Part shown: piece after piece, positions 1 through 11,300 of the stretch
Numbering within the stretch: position 1 is the stretch's first letter
Layout of the letters: each line of letters begins with the position of its first letter
NCBI GenBank assembly: GCA_950295325.1
Contig: OX485807.1
Span: 32,954,440 to 33,018,439, forward strand
From: Polytrichum commune
Lineage: Eukaryota > Streptophyta > Polytrichopsida > Polytrichales > Polytrichaceae
Length of the DNA stretch: 64,000 nt
Reading direction: 5' to 3'
The notes under the pieces: generated by a model
Seen by the model: the letters and a program-made list of their open reading frames with translations, nothing else
What the model was told of the DNA's origin: nothing
Databases searched by the model: none
Made by a program: the position numbers and the translations under genes

Positions 1-621
1 CCCAAGCCCTCGCATTTAGCTAGCAGTCTAAAATGTGCTCGCACTACAAGCACTACGAGTCTTGGGCAATTGTTGTGTGTCACTAGGAACTTGCCCTACA
101 TCAGCGGAAAATCTGCAAATCTATCAGTATGAAAGATTTAAATTTTTCTTACACAGAAGGAGGTTGATTGCTTGGGACACATGTGTTGGTAGTGTCAGCT
201 CATGAATATTTCAAGCAAGTTGAAAAGCTTTTAACAATTATAAACATGAACAACTAGCTCCATTGAATATGCAACATGGTGATTTGTTGTTGTAGCCGTG
301 TGTATTTTTGACAATAATTTGCAAGTTTTTGACATTTGACACAAAAAAACTTGCACGAAAGAAAGGTGCACGTCAATTGACATGCTAGAATTTGAAATGA
401 CACGTACTACTAGGAATATGACATTGAGGTAACCTTTTTATATAATAAAAAAATGGAGATGTCGATTGACGTTCATTTTTGTTTTTGAAAACATCACGTG
501 ACACTTTTAGATTTGAAGTTGAAACTTGAACGTCAAATGAAATTTGTCAAACATACGCACTGGTTGCTAGTTAGTATATCTCTTGATCTGATGGACCAAG
601 GCAGTGGACATACTTATAATC
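1..621. other. gene-free stretch
   Basis: AT-rich DNA with no open frame of note and no terminal inverted repeats that I could pair. I see nothing interpretable here. Confidence 0.5.
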
Positions 622-996
622 TTACGCATGTCTTGTCAGCTGCTCCTTTGACTGCCTGAACCTGATGATTTGTTCCTCCCCTGTCCTACAGTATGACTCC
701 CTAAAAAGGCCCTTATTGATCTGTTCATATAAGTCAAGGGGAGGACACTGCCAGAACGGCCAGTGAGGGTCCAGATCAGAAGCAAATAGTATCTGATCTG
801 CACGAGTTCTGCTTTCATTGATCAAGTTCAAACTTTTGCAAGGTACATGGACTGCAGAAACATTGATTAATCCTTCAAAAAAGTACGTGAAAGAGAAATG
901 CCCATGCTGTGAGATTGTAATACGCCATCGTGGACTGCGATAAGGACCTTGCACTAAGTTACTGGGATTGTGGGTACTACGTCCACACACTTCCAT
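622..996 (-). CDS. hypothetical 124-aa open frame, possibly a gene fragment
   Basis: An uninterrupted minus-strand frame of 124 codons from ATG at 996 to a stop at 622. The composition is protein-like rather than low-complexity: it is rich in His, Trp and Pro, with a DPHWPFW stretch near residue 75 and no simple repeats. A stop lies a few codons upstream of the ATG in the same frame, so it cannot be extended as a single exon. I recognise no domain, signal peptide or membrane segment. The neighbour on its 5' side is a Harbinger-like MITE, so it could be an exon of a decayed gene or transposon open frame. Chance is also possible, although 124 codons is long for AT-rich DNA. Confidence 0.25.
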   Translation of the reverse strand: MEVCGRSTHNPSNLVQGPYRSPRWRITISQHGHFSFTYFFEGLINVSAVHVPCKSLNLINESRTRADQILFASDLDPHWPFWQCPPLDLYEQINKGLFRESYCRTGEEQIIRFRQSKEQLTRHA

Positions 997-1093
997 GTTA
1001 CATGAAGGTACTTGGTGTCAAAACACGGTCACTGCAAGTTTGATGCTGCATTTGGTAAGTTTAAGTGTCAGGTAGTCGTTTGGTTCCTCCTAA

Positions 1094-2068
1094 GGGCCAC
1101 TTCACACGTGAGCTAAGAGCCGTGACCGTGAAATTGTGAGCGCCCAAAAGAAAGTGTCCAAAGCTGGTCCCAAGACACCTGCAATATCGTGTAGTGTGAC
1201 CACGGACCCTCAAGCGTAGTCTCAAGTCATATGTGACCGGATTCTCAACCAAATGCTATTTCAATGAATTTCCATTCGTGCGGGTCCGCACACATGATAA
1301 AATAGAATAAATCGACGGTTGTGAGCGTTCGGAGTGTCATGGTCTCCCGGTTTGTGTTAAGCCTACCTCTAAGAGGTGGTTTTGAAAAATAATCCAAGTG
1401 GCCATGAAACATGATCGATTCAATGTCATGTAGGAATCCATGTAGACTTTACATCCAAGCATGGTGTGAAGTGAACTTGGACCGGCTCCGCCTTTCCACC
1501 GATGAGAGTGCTTGAAGTGCAATGGTCACAGGCTCTCAAGGCCACTTCACACATGAGCCAAGAGCCATGACCTTGTAATGGTGAGGACCCTTGACTCTCA
1601 TCCAAAGGCCCTACTGTGGGTGTTGGGAAAGTTGTTTTATGTAGTCATGGGCCCTCAAGCATAGTGTGGAGTGAGAATGGACCATGTTGCGGGACCATTG
1701 CATATTTTGTTGGTGGAAAAAGAGGGGAGGATTTGGTTTAATATGATATGTCTCAAACTCTATCAATTTAAGAGAATTACTTGGTGGTGTTTGTCAGTCG
1801 TGGAATCTATCCTAGAATTTGTTCTGAAATCTGCCTTGCAATTTATCCTGTTGGAAAATAATTAACGCTCCATGTCCGCCACGTAAGACTCCGTGTAGAC
1901 TTTTCATCCATGAAATCTTCTTTGAACCTTTAAACCTTCACCTTCGTGTATGAAGTGAACTTGGACGGTCTCTGCCCTTTCAACCAATGAGAGCTCTTAG
2001 ATTGCAATGGTCACGGGCCTTCACTCTTGTGTGTGAAGCGGCCCTCAGTCTCATGTGTGAAGTGGCCC
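1094..2068. mobile_element. PIF/Harbinger-like (Tourist-type) MITE, possibly nested
   Basis: The ends are inverted repeats: the left end reads GGGCCACTTCACACGTGAG and the right end, reverse-complemented, reads GGGCCACTTCACACATGAG. Both sides are flanked by the 3-bp direct repeat TAA (1091-1093 and 2069-2071). GGGCC-type ends with a TWA target duplication are the known signature of PIF/Harbinger elements. A second pair of the same ends lies inside (about 1538 and about 2043, flanked by TCA), which suggests a nested or rearranged second copy. The subterminal DNA repeats GTGAGC/GTGACC words. There is no transposase frame, so the element is non-autonomous. Confidence 0.7.
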
Positions 2069-2071
2069 TAA

Positions 2072-4414
2072 CATACCAGTGGTTGGCCAATTATCATAGG
2101 GCCCATTTTCCGGCCAGTCCGAATTGTGTAATCCGAGCCAAAGATAGGCTCTGACACCAATATCCTTAGTTTGTCAGGCCTCCACCCGATGCAAGCCGCA
2201 CCCTTAATCTACCCAGCCACCTGGGCTACGTGCAGTAGCATTGGCTAATCACTGTTACCGGAAGAATTAGATGGAAAAATACTGAAGGTTTATTCAAGCC
2301 GGAGGGTTGGGGTTTGGTGTTTAGAGGTGTCTAGGAAAACAAGGAAAGCAAAGAGCAAAGACTTTGTACTGAGTTTGTTGTTACGTCTTTTCACAATTGT
2401 CATAGATTGGACATGATCACTGGGGTCATGTCACAATAATTGTCCGTGTCAAATGGAAAGTGTGTTCTAGGTCCCATAATTGTAGTAGTGCCTTCATTTA
2501 TTAGGATTATGAAGACTAAAAATTACTTGTTTTTACATAAAACAACTTCATGTTGTTTGAAAGGAACATTTGGGGCGATCACTTTTACACCCTAATGAAA
2601 TGAGCATCATAACTCTTGACGCACTTAGTGGGAGATGATTAGCAAATGCAAATCGTGCCCGCAGCCATTTTCCTCATAAATTTCCATAGCCCATTCTAAA
2701 TTTACATCCAACCGTACGCCACTCAAATATAGGTGTATATTTGAGATCACAAACATGATTGGGCACTTCTACCTTACTGCAGAGCATACTCACTCTTCAA
2801 ACCATACACCAAGGTTAACCATTGGGTTAACACACTCACCTTGGATAGTTCTAATCGTACATTTCATCTTTACATGTCCCTCATGGAATAGTTTGAGCTT
2901 TCGATGAAAATTTGTTGCACATTTTAGTGTACATTTGGTATGTGCAATTAGGTTGCCCCATATCATTAGTCTATTGACACTCAATACTTTTATGGATGTT
3001 TATTAGTGGAGGAAAGTAAAATATTTGAAATTTTTTGATGGCTAGAGGAATGAATAATCAAAGGTATGATTCTTTGTATCTATTTTTAACCCTAGGTGAT
3101 TTGCATGGGTAATGAGGCTACCTATTCACAAAGGCAACCTAATTGCACATATCATAGAATATTGTGGTCCACACTAGACTTAGTCTATTTCACATACCAT
3201 GAGGTGGGTGGTGAAAACATGTCCCATATAGGTGGCCCACACTAATGTAGTGTGTACCTCAATAGAATAGTCCTTAATGACTATCTTGTCCATTCTTGTT
3301 AGGATTTGCATTTGGGTTCTAGGATTACAAACAATAAGCTCTTGGAGTGCTTATGGGCTCCCTTGACTTTTGGTTTTTGGATTATGGCTAGGTTACTATG
3401 CTTTTGTCTTGGTTTGTCTGATATAATTGCTGAATTACACACTATGGATGAAAAAACATTCAGTGACTTTCTCACTGGATAGTGAAAGTGGAATTTATAA
3501 GTAATAAAGGCCTATTTGATTTATAATTTTTTTTATTTTGTTTATGTAGTGGGGACATTTATCACATTGAATTGAAAAGTGAACCACCCACGTCATTAAG
3601 GTATCTAATGAAGAGTCCACCCCCGAAAGTAATGAATACTAATCCCCTTGGCCTTCATTGTTTTAGGTTGTTGGGTATTATTCTCCCCCTAGATATATGA
3701 AACGTTTGGTCGCCCAAGAAAGTGTCGTATTACCCAAATGTCATAATTTGCATAATATGGCATCGTGGCCTCAAATGTTGTACTATCAAGGTTTTCAAGA
3801 AAATAGGATTTTTACACAATGAAGATATGTAAGTATGAAAGAACATTTTTATTGGAAAAATGTGCTCACAACGTCACACAATATGGAGTTTAAAAAATAT
3901 ATAGTCCCATGATGATGTCTTCATCATATCACCCGCTACAAAAGTAAGAATCTATTGTATTTTGATGATGCTTGTTGATGTTGGAATTTGATCTTGTTCA
4001 ATTTTTCCATAAAAGATTGCATGTTCATCACATCAACAACCGAGAACTCCAAAAGATGCTTAGATTTAAAAGTAATTGAGCATGCTCATGGGCTTTGAGG
4101 AAGCTTGACCATTGGTGTTGGCTAGTCATCCACATCATTCCCCTTTATTGGCCCTTCATTCAAAATAAAAACATGAATGGATTTCTCTACCCCATGCCAA
4201 ATCCACCAACTCAACCATGTTGTACTTTTACATCAACAACTTCCTCTCCTGGCAATTGCACATATTCTTCAATAGGCATTTCTTCATTTTTAAGATTCGA
4301 AGAGGAAATGAGACTCGTCGATTCATTTGTTCATTTATTCATTCTCCATTTCTCACATTCATGATCCATTGCAAAATCAACACTCCAGCCTGCAAGTAAA
4401 ATCTTCAACATCCT
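2072..4414. other. gene-free stretch with a retrotransposon primer-binding-site-like motif
   Basis: No convincing coding frame. At 2147-2160 the minus strand reads TTGGTGTCAGAGCC, close to the TGGTATCAGAGC primer-binding site (initiator tRNA-Met) used by many plant LTR retrotransposons. About 15 bp to its 5' side on the minus strand is CCTGACA, which could be the end of an LTR. I could not find the other LTR or any gag/pol frame. The rest is AT-rich and featureless to me. Confidence 0.35.
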
Positions 4415-5049
4415 TTAGTTGTTTCTTATATTTTGGAGATTCATCTCTCTCCACACTTGATAGCACCACATAATAGCATGCATTGCATTAGGCATTATAC
4501 TCCTCAAGTCTTGGTGAGTTGTAAAAGAAATCAAATTGAGAGAGAACCCATTCCAAAGCTTCTTCTTAAATTGAGCCAAGGGTTGTAAATCACTAGTAAT
4601 CTTAGGTGGTAAGAAAGAAATAATAATATTGCTCAATTGCAAGGTTGAAAATCAAATGATTTACCCCTACCAACATCCTCAAGGGAATGAGTAACAAATT
4701 TGTTCATAGTTAAAAGTACCTTCCACTTTTGAGATTTGCAGTGCACACTAAGGCTCAACATCCAACTCTCAAATACATTTGATGTCATCCATGGCATTTG
4801 GTTTGCCAACCAACACACATAATTTGTTGGCAACCACCTTCCAAAGCACCTTGGGCATTGAGATTTTTAAATAATCACAAGTTTCAAATTGTTAGTATTT
4901 GTCATGTTCATAGCAAGAGCAAGAGTGAGAGGGTCCTTTTGAATTTTGTGCCCATGAATTTTTCCATGCGTTAGTGTCTTGTTTGGTTGGGCGCGATAAA
5001 TTGAACCAATCTCATCCATATTGTAAATATCTTCCGGCGCCATAACCAA
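4415..5049 (-). pseudogene. pogo/Tigger-like DDE transposase fragment, inactivated
   Basis: Three short minus-strand frames follow one another in transposase order. The first (5049 downward) has the IYNMDE motif expected around the first catalytic aspartate of pogo/jerky/CENP-B-type transposases, followed by a PNKT...G.K.H.HKIQKDPLTLALA segment. The second (about 4833-4633) holds the SNVFESWM...K..KVLL segment, and the third (about 4642-4415) the LPPKITSDLQPL segment. Two of the three catalytic acids appear lost: the second-Asp site reads MNKF where relatives have a D-N pair, and the third reads QPLAQ instead of QPLDQ. Frameshifts separate the pieces. These elements move by cut and paste with TA target sites. 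No terminal repeats were found, so only the DDE core region remains. Confidence 0.7.
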
Positions 5050-6915
5050 TGTGGAGAAGGTCAGTACTTACCAAATTGTGCGCAAGTTGTTTTCTGTGGA
5101 GACATGGTCATCAACACCAAAATTGTTGAAAATATAACCAAAATGAAAAAGCATCCACCACTCAATATTATTGTCACCTCCAGAGCCAAGAAATTGAAGA
5201 GTGGCATGGGCAAATCTAGCACTTCAAGTTGGCGAGGACTTGAATTTCAAAGCTAAAGAGTTGTGAGATTCACATGTGAGGACAAATTTCAAATCTAGAA
5301 GAGAAATCAATCACTTCATAATTATAGTTTGTTGATCCAACAATCCCGGCCCCAAACCCTTCAACCTCCATCCAACCCCAAAGACTCAAAAATGCAACGT
5401 ATGCTTTGAAACCCAAGTTTAGAATAATTAACTTGAGTTAACTTAAGTTAACCCATTGATGAATTCAACATGTAGTCCCTGATCCCAAAGCAAATCCTTA
5501 GCATGGGTCCCATCACTTGCACGCATTAATTACCTTTACTATATGGCAAATCAAGCCTTAAAATGTCATTTACAAGCATCCTAGTGGTATAACTGGAGTA
5601 AATTAACACTAAAACATTTGGTCAACACAAAAAAAACAAAAAACAAAAAACATCCTATATGTATTGTGTCAGGGTAAATTAATACTAAAAAGTAGGTCTA
5701 ACCAAAAAACAACAAAAAAGTCGTATTTCTATTATCAAGGTAAACTTACACTAGAAGATATGGTTGACGGATAATGAATCTAATAATCAAGGTGTAGTAT
5801 TATCGGAGTTGGACTGTATATGCATAGTTGGGGTACCCCTTCATGATCCAAGAACATTGTTTATTAATTAATGTCAGGAATTTAAAAATACCTCCCAATA
5901 ATAGATTAATAACACCAAAATCTAGCAATTACATCTAAATTTACCACACTAAAATCCAAAAATGATTTTATTATGAAGAATTAACCATAAAAAGTTAATG
6001 GAAATCGAATATTACCATGACAAATTGATTTTTACTAAAGTTAATTATATTATCGGGCTTGGAATGCAAGGAGCAGGCTCAAACAACAAGGTTGTTTGCA
6101 CACAACCCCAGTCTAGGGTTTCACCAGGACCATGGGCCCAGCCCATTCGTTTTGCAATCGATTCGGGCTCAAAAGGGTTGCGTATTAGGTCTAGCAATCT
6201 TACTAACCCTCTATGGTAGTTAGCGTCACATACACAATTTGCAAAGAGCCTGAACTAAATGCCTAGAGGTCTCAAAGTGCTATGTCCACTAATTGCCAAT
6301 ATGATACTATTCGTCAACATAAGTAACTTTTTGAAGTTGAAAAATGTATACATTTAATTAGAACATACTCATCCTAATGTAGTAATAAATACACTTGAAT
6401 GACAAGTGTCATGAGATGACACCAATAATGAAGTTGTTGATCACTAGTGTAACCTAGCATGTGTCTCAAAATAAGGTAAGTGACACTCTTACGCATGTGA
6501 CACTAAATATAGTAAATGGCATAGTGCTCCGTTGATAGCTTTTGGATAGAAACTCATTAGATGCTAAATAATATTGTAATAGGTAGTGTCAAATTAGCTC
6601 AATAGGGTTACCCCGCCCCCCCCCCCTTTGGGCATGAAAACACCAATTATGTGAGGATAATAATGTAGGTGATAAACACATTGTTTGACACAAATTAATT
6701 CCAAATTTGAGCAAAACACCTTGTTTTAAATTTCTATTAGCCGGAACTCATACAAAATTAAATGTGTCATTTAAACAAAAGAGCGATTTGGCACCATAGT
6801 GCCAACAATGCTTATCACCTATGGTAAACCTTGCTTGAAAGATATTCAATTTTGTGATCCCACCATGGCTCCTAAGATGTACATTTACTACCATGCAATG
6901 CTCTTGCTTGGTAAG
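5050..6915. other. gene-free stretch
   Basis: DNA upstream of the pogo-like fragment (5050-5300) may be its decayed 5' part but gives no readable frame. The rest is AT-rich with A-tracts (about 5629-5650) and a C-tract of about 13 at 6616. No gene was recognised. Confidence 0.4.
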
Positions 6916-6923
6916 ACTAAGAC

Positions 6924-7260
6924 GGGGGGTAGTCATTGGTTGGAGTAGCAATATACGTGCGAACAAATGATAGGGTATTTTAAAAACATGGGGGCAAAAA
7001 ATTATAAATGGACTTAAGAGTAATATAGGGTATCAAAAATGGCACTGGACATCTTTAAAGTACTATAGGGTATGGAATAATAGGTAAGCTGGAATTATAA
7101 GTAATGCAAGCCATTTTCCTATTAACCCAAAGTAGAAATTTACATAATGATATCATGTGAAAAAAGAAGAGAATTGAAAGTAAAACCCCCCTATAAAATA
7201 GTGGTTGTTCGCACATATATCCTTAACTTTTTAACACACTGCCCCCCCCCCCCCCCCAGA
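6924..7260. mobile_element. hAT-like MITE with G-tract ends, family B copy 1
   Basis: This block of about 337 bp is nearly identical over most of its length to 15157-15492, in the same orientation. It begins with a G-tract followed by TAGTCATTGGTTGGAG and ends with a long C-tract. Subterminal sequences are inverted: TACGTGCGAACAA near the left end, and TAGGTGCGAACAA when the right end of copy 2 is reverse-complemented. The flanks read ACTAAGAC (6916-6923) and ACTAAGAT (7261-7268), a probable 8-bp target duplication with one change, as in hAT elements. It has no coding capacity. Confidence 0.65.
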
Positions 7261-7268
7261 ACTAAGAT

Positions 7269-8386
7269 TGGACATAGTATACCTAAAAGGTGCCTCATTA
7301 GAAGAAATCCATACCTCTAATACCATCACCCAACTTCACAATCCAAATCATCATATTCAAGTACACACAATTATCAAAGTCAAACATGATAAACAAGCCA
7401 TCAAAGCCCAAGGATGGCAAGTCAAATTACTTACAGTAATCATCTCTCGCGTAAGAGGTGTAGTTTACTCCCATTGAAAGTAATGAAAATAATCCATCAA
7501 ATTGCAATCAAGTGTCTTACATATTGGTATCATCGTATAGGTAACAAGAGCCAATCACTCCCCCTTCACAAACACAACCTACCTATTACTATCATAACCT
7601 TAACATAGAGCCCATCTACTGCAAGGTAGGCAATAAACCATGTCTTAGAACAAGATTACTCTTATAAATGATAGGGCCAACACAACTGCATTGAACACAT
7701 CAGTGAGACACCAATCTATATCTATATATATAATTTCCGTGATGTTTTCCTCAATGCATGGAAAAAAAATCATTTGACATATTAAAATGATTTATTGCTA
7801 GCTTCTCATTTTCACATGGTTAGTAAACAACATAAGATTTCTCTGATGGGGTAGTTATAAACTTTATACAAGTTATGATTTATGCTTATTTCCATAGATT
7901 GAACCACCCATTTATGAAGGCATGGATCATTGGATGTAGTATGTGGTGATTGATTTGTGGGTTTTGTATTCCTCATACCATAAGGGCATCACCACCCATG
8001 ATGGCGCCCTGAACTAATGCTCTGATGCTATTCATCAGTTTTCAGTTCAGGTCACAAATTATTCAGGTGCCCCACGAGGGAAGCTAACACATGAGCAATG
8101 AGCCGTGAGCAGTAACATGTGAGCAATGATACCAAATTTAGTAATTGGGCACTGTTTTAGGTAATATTTTCTAAAATTGGCACTCATATTTTTTGAATAT
8201 AAAGTATTCGTATTCTTATTGAAGAAGAATGAAGGCAACTTATTACCATGGATACTTAGTCTATTGCTGGTTTTTATTATAGAAATCCACACTAATACAT
8301 GTCACTTATTCAAATTCTCAAACATGCAGTTAAATACAACACTTGAAATATTACTCACGTTCTACAACACCTGCAAGTTCAAGTAA
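7269..8386. other. gene-free stretch with a MITE-end-like segment
   Basis: No convincing gene. At about 8068-8130 lies GGTGCCCCACGAGG followed by repeated GTGAGCAATGAGC-type words. The same arrangement occurs in reverse orientation at about 20580-20645, so these are probably ends of one MITE family. The segment next to 8387 would be just downstream of the MULE transposase stop. Confidence 0.35.
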
Positions 8387-11300
8387 TCACATGACCTCAT
8401 TGTAGGAATACGTTGGAGCATGAATGAACTTGTCACTATCATAATCCATTTTGCACAAAAATCTAAACATGTAATAAAGATGTTTGCAATACACCCATTT
8501 TCCTTTCTTTCTCAAGGACTGAGAAAACATTTTGGTGAAGTCAGGGCATGTGCAATGCGGCATGTCGCCAATTGTGACATGATATGTGATGTCCACCTTG
8601 GACACAATGTTGATTAGCACTCCAAATCTTGGATATGGAATGGCAGTTATTCCAACCATATAATATCCGTCCATAAGCTCGGCGCTTTCCCATTTGTTTT
8701 TTTGATCTACTGTTAGTGCTACTAGATTGCGGCGCACTAACTTGCCAAACCTGGAAGTTGGGTGGGCATCCGGATTTAGTGGCACATGAAAATCCGTCCG
8801 AGGGATTGGGAGCATCGCAATTGTTGAAAGCCTACGGCAAGGAAAGAGAGCCTCCCTCTGCTGCAATTGGAACCCAACATCTTCGAGTGCCAATACTTCT
8901 TGCCTTGAGAGATTGGTACCTATCTTCACAGGCCATATGTTGGGAACTACAGGCCAATCTAACACATACTTCTTCTTGTTCCCACTTACACAACGTTTGA
9001 TGTCATCAGGGCAAAACCAAAACTCGTACTCCACATTGTTGGTGGAGCGGTAGTCCTTCTTCAATCCTTTGTACGTGGGAGCTGGTGTGCCATGTTTGCC
9101 AGTTCCGACTTTGGCATTGCACAAAGTCCTTGTATTGGCTTGCATTACCCAACATCTTTTGGCAGAGTTGGTTGGCAATCGTGCAATATGCCAATGGGAA
9201 GAAGAACAATCAGTCTCTAACACTGATGTGGTATGTGCCATACCATGCTCTGTAGAAACCAAAGATTCCTCTATGATTGCCCTTCTAACCCTAGTGTTAG
9301 GGCGAGGAATGGAGTAGTTCACTTTATCAGGTCGGTATAAGTCACAATCTGCACCTGGTGGCAGATCAAGCTTTCGTTTGGTGGATCCAAACAACTCAAA
9401 CCCCTCCAAAGCACAATCCCTAGTATTGAGATCTTGCAACCCTGAATAGGATTTCATGGCATTTGCCAATAGTTTCAGATCTCCGCACCTGGCAACAGCT
9501 TTCAATTTCAAGGTCGCAGAATCGGGCCCTTTACCAGTAGAACCACCTCTCAACCATGATCTGTAATTTGCAATCTGCATGAATGCATAGATCAAATCGT
9601 CCACTATTGCTTCATACAGACAAATCATTTTGTTTCCAGACTGCTGGAGCCATTTGTTGTGCATTATTTTTGCAATATTACACGTTCATCCATTGTCATA
9701 TCATGCAAAAATATTACATAAATTAAAATAAATGGAATATGTAAATATATATCATGGATTTCTAAAAAATAAAATAACATCTGAAATACATAGTAATGAA
9801 ATACTTACAAGAATCATGTGACCACCCCATTGCCTATAACGAAAGTGCCAAAACCCCAACCATTCGGACAAGCCGAGAATGTCTTCTTCTGTGGCAGCTC
9901 CGGATGACAACCACCATGAACGAATGACATGATATTTAGTTTCAGCTTCATCAATTATTTTCGCGTCTTTATAATCCTTGCATAGTTGTTTGTGTTGAAA
10001 CTACAAAGATGTCTTGATATACTTCTACGTCACCTTATCCAAACTTTGTGACCAATGAAAAGACAAGTACGCTCACGACCCACCATTGGCAAACTTGGGT
10101 TGCCTATACCATAAATCTTTCTGACCGCATTCCAATTAGCATGAGCGCTATCTGCCATGAAACCTTTGAAATTTACTTTTGACACTTCATTCTCTGACAT
10201 GACGAAGTTCAAGTTTTTCCAAAAGAGCATTTGAGCTACGCCATCTTCAGATTACATGTCACAACACGCAATGGTCAACACCTTACAATACTTGCTATCA
10301 TACACATGACACGCAAAGGTGGTACAACCCTTCACACATTTGACGTGATCAAACATTATCTATGAATTCTCCATATCTCCTCCCACCTACATATGTTTCA
10401 TAAATTCACCCCACTTCTCGGAAGATCTACTGACATTTTGAAGACAAATACTTTGTCTTTGGATTGTCCCGGGAATCTACTATTGTCGCAACCCTTGCTA
10501 GTTTTCCTTCACTTAGCTTGACCGCCTTTCCAACCTAGCAAGTGCCACGAGCACTAACCTGCACATCCCACGCACATGCATGGTTAGCTCCCAAAACCGC
10601 GGACCTTCAAGCTCATGGCTTGGTCACCAAACCCTCCTACACATGCATTTGGGACTCTTCCCTTAGTAGGTAGCCAATGGCTAAGGTGGACTTCCATCCA
10701 TGGAAGTCCACTCTTGAGTTGATCATCGTGTTGCCAAAACAACACTACAACTACCCGGAGCACATTGCCAAGTATGCTCCGGGGGGGTCGGTCGGCTAAG
10801 CCGCCTCACCCATATAAGCCTCTAGGACTTTGGGCGGGGCCCCTACCCCACCTTCAAGTATCCTTTTGTCTCTCTACAAGGGTTGGGGCCAAGTAGACAT
10901 TTTCCCTTAGCCGCTGGGAATAGAACCTCCTAGCAGCTTCAGACCACCATAACTTCTACATATGATGTCTGATGCTCTCAAGCGACCACTCTATCGTCAC
11001 CCACTCTTTGTGTAGATGCCGATGGACCCCTCACTTGCCCCATTCAGGAAAGTATTGAGGAAGTTATGGCTCTTCAAACCTTGGCAGTCCCGGGCACCAC
11101 TCCCAGGTCACTGCTGTCCCAGGGTGCTGCCCCAGGGTGCTGTCCCGGGACAGCGCCCCACTCAAATTGCCATATCTCCTAGCTAGCACCTCCGATTGAG
11201 TTGTTCCTTAGCATTCTAGAATTCCACCGCCATAAGCTACTCATAGCTTATGGCCTTACCCTCATGACTCTTAGTCCCCGTGGGTGAGAGGCGTTCTCAA

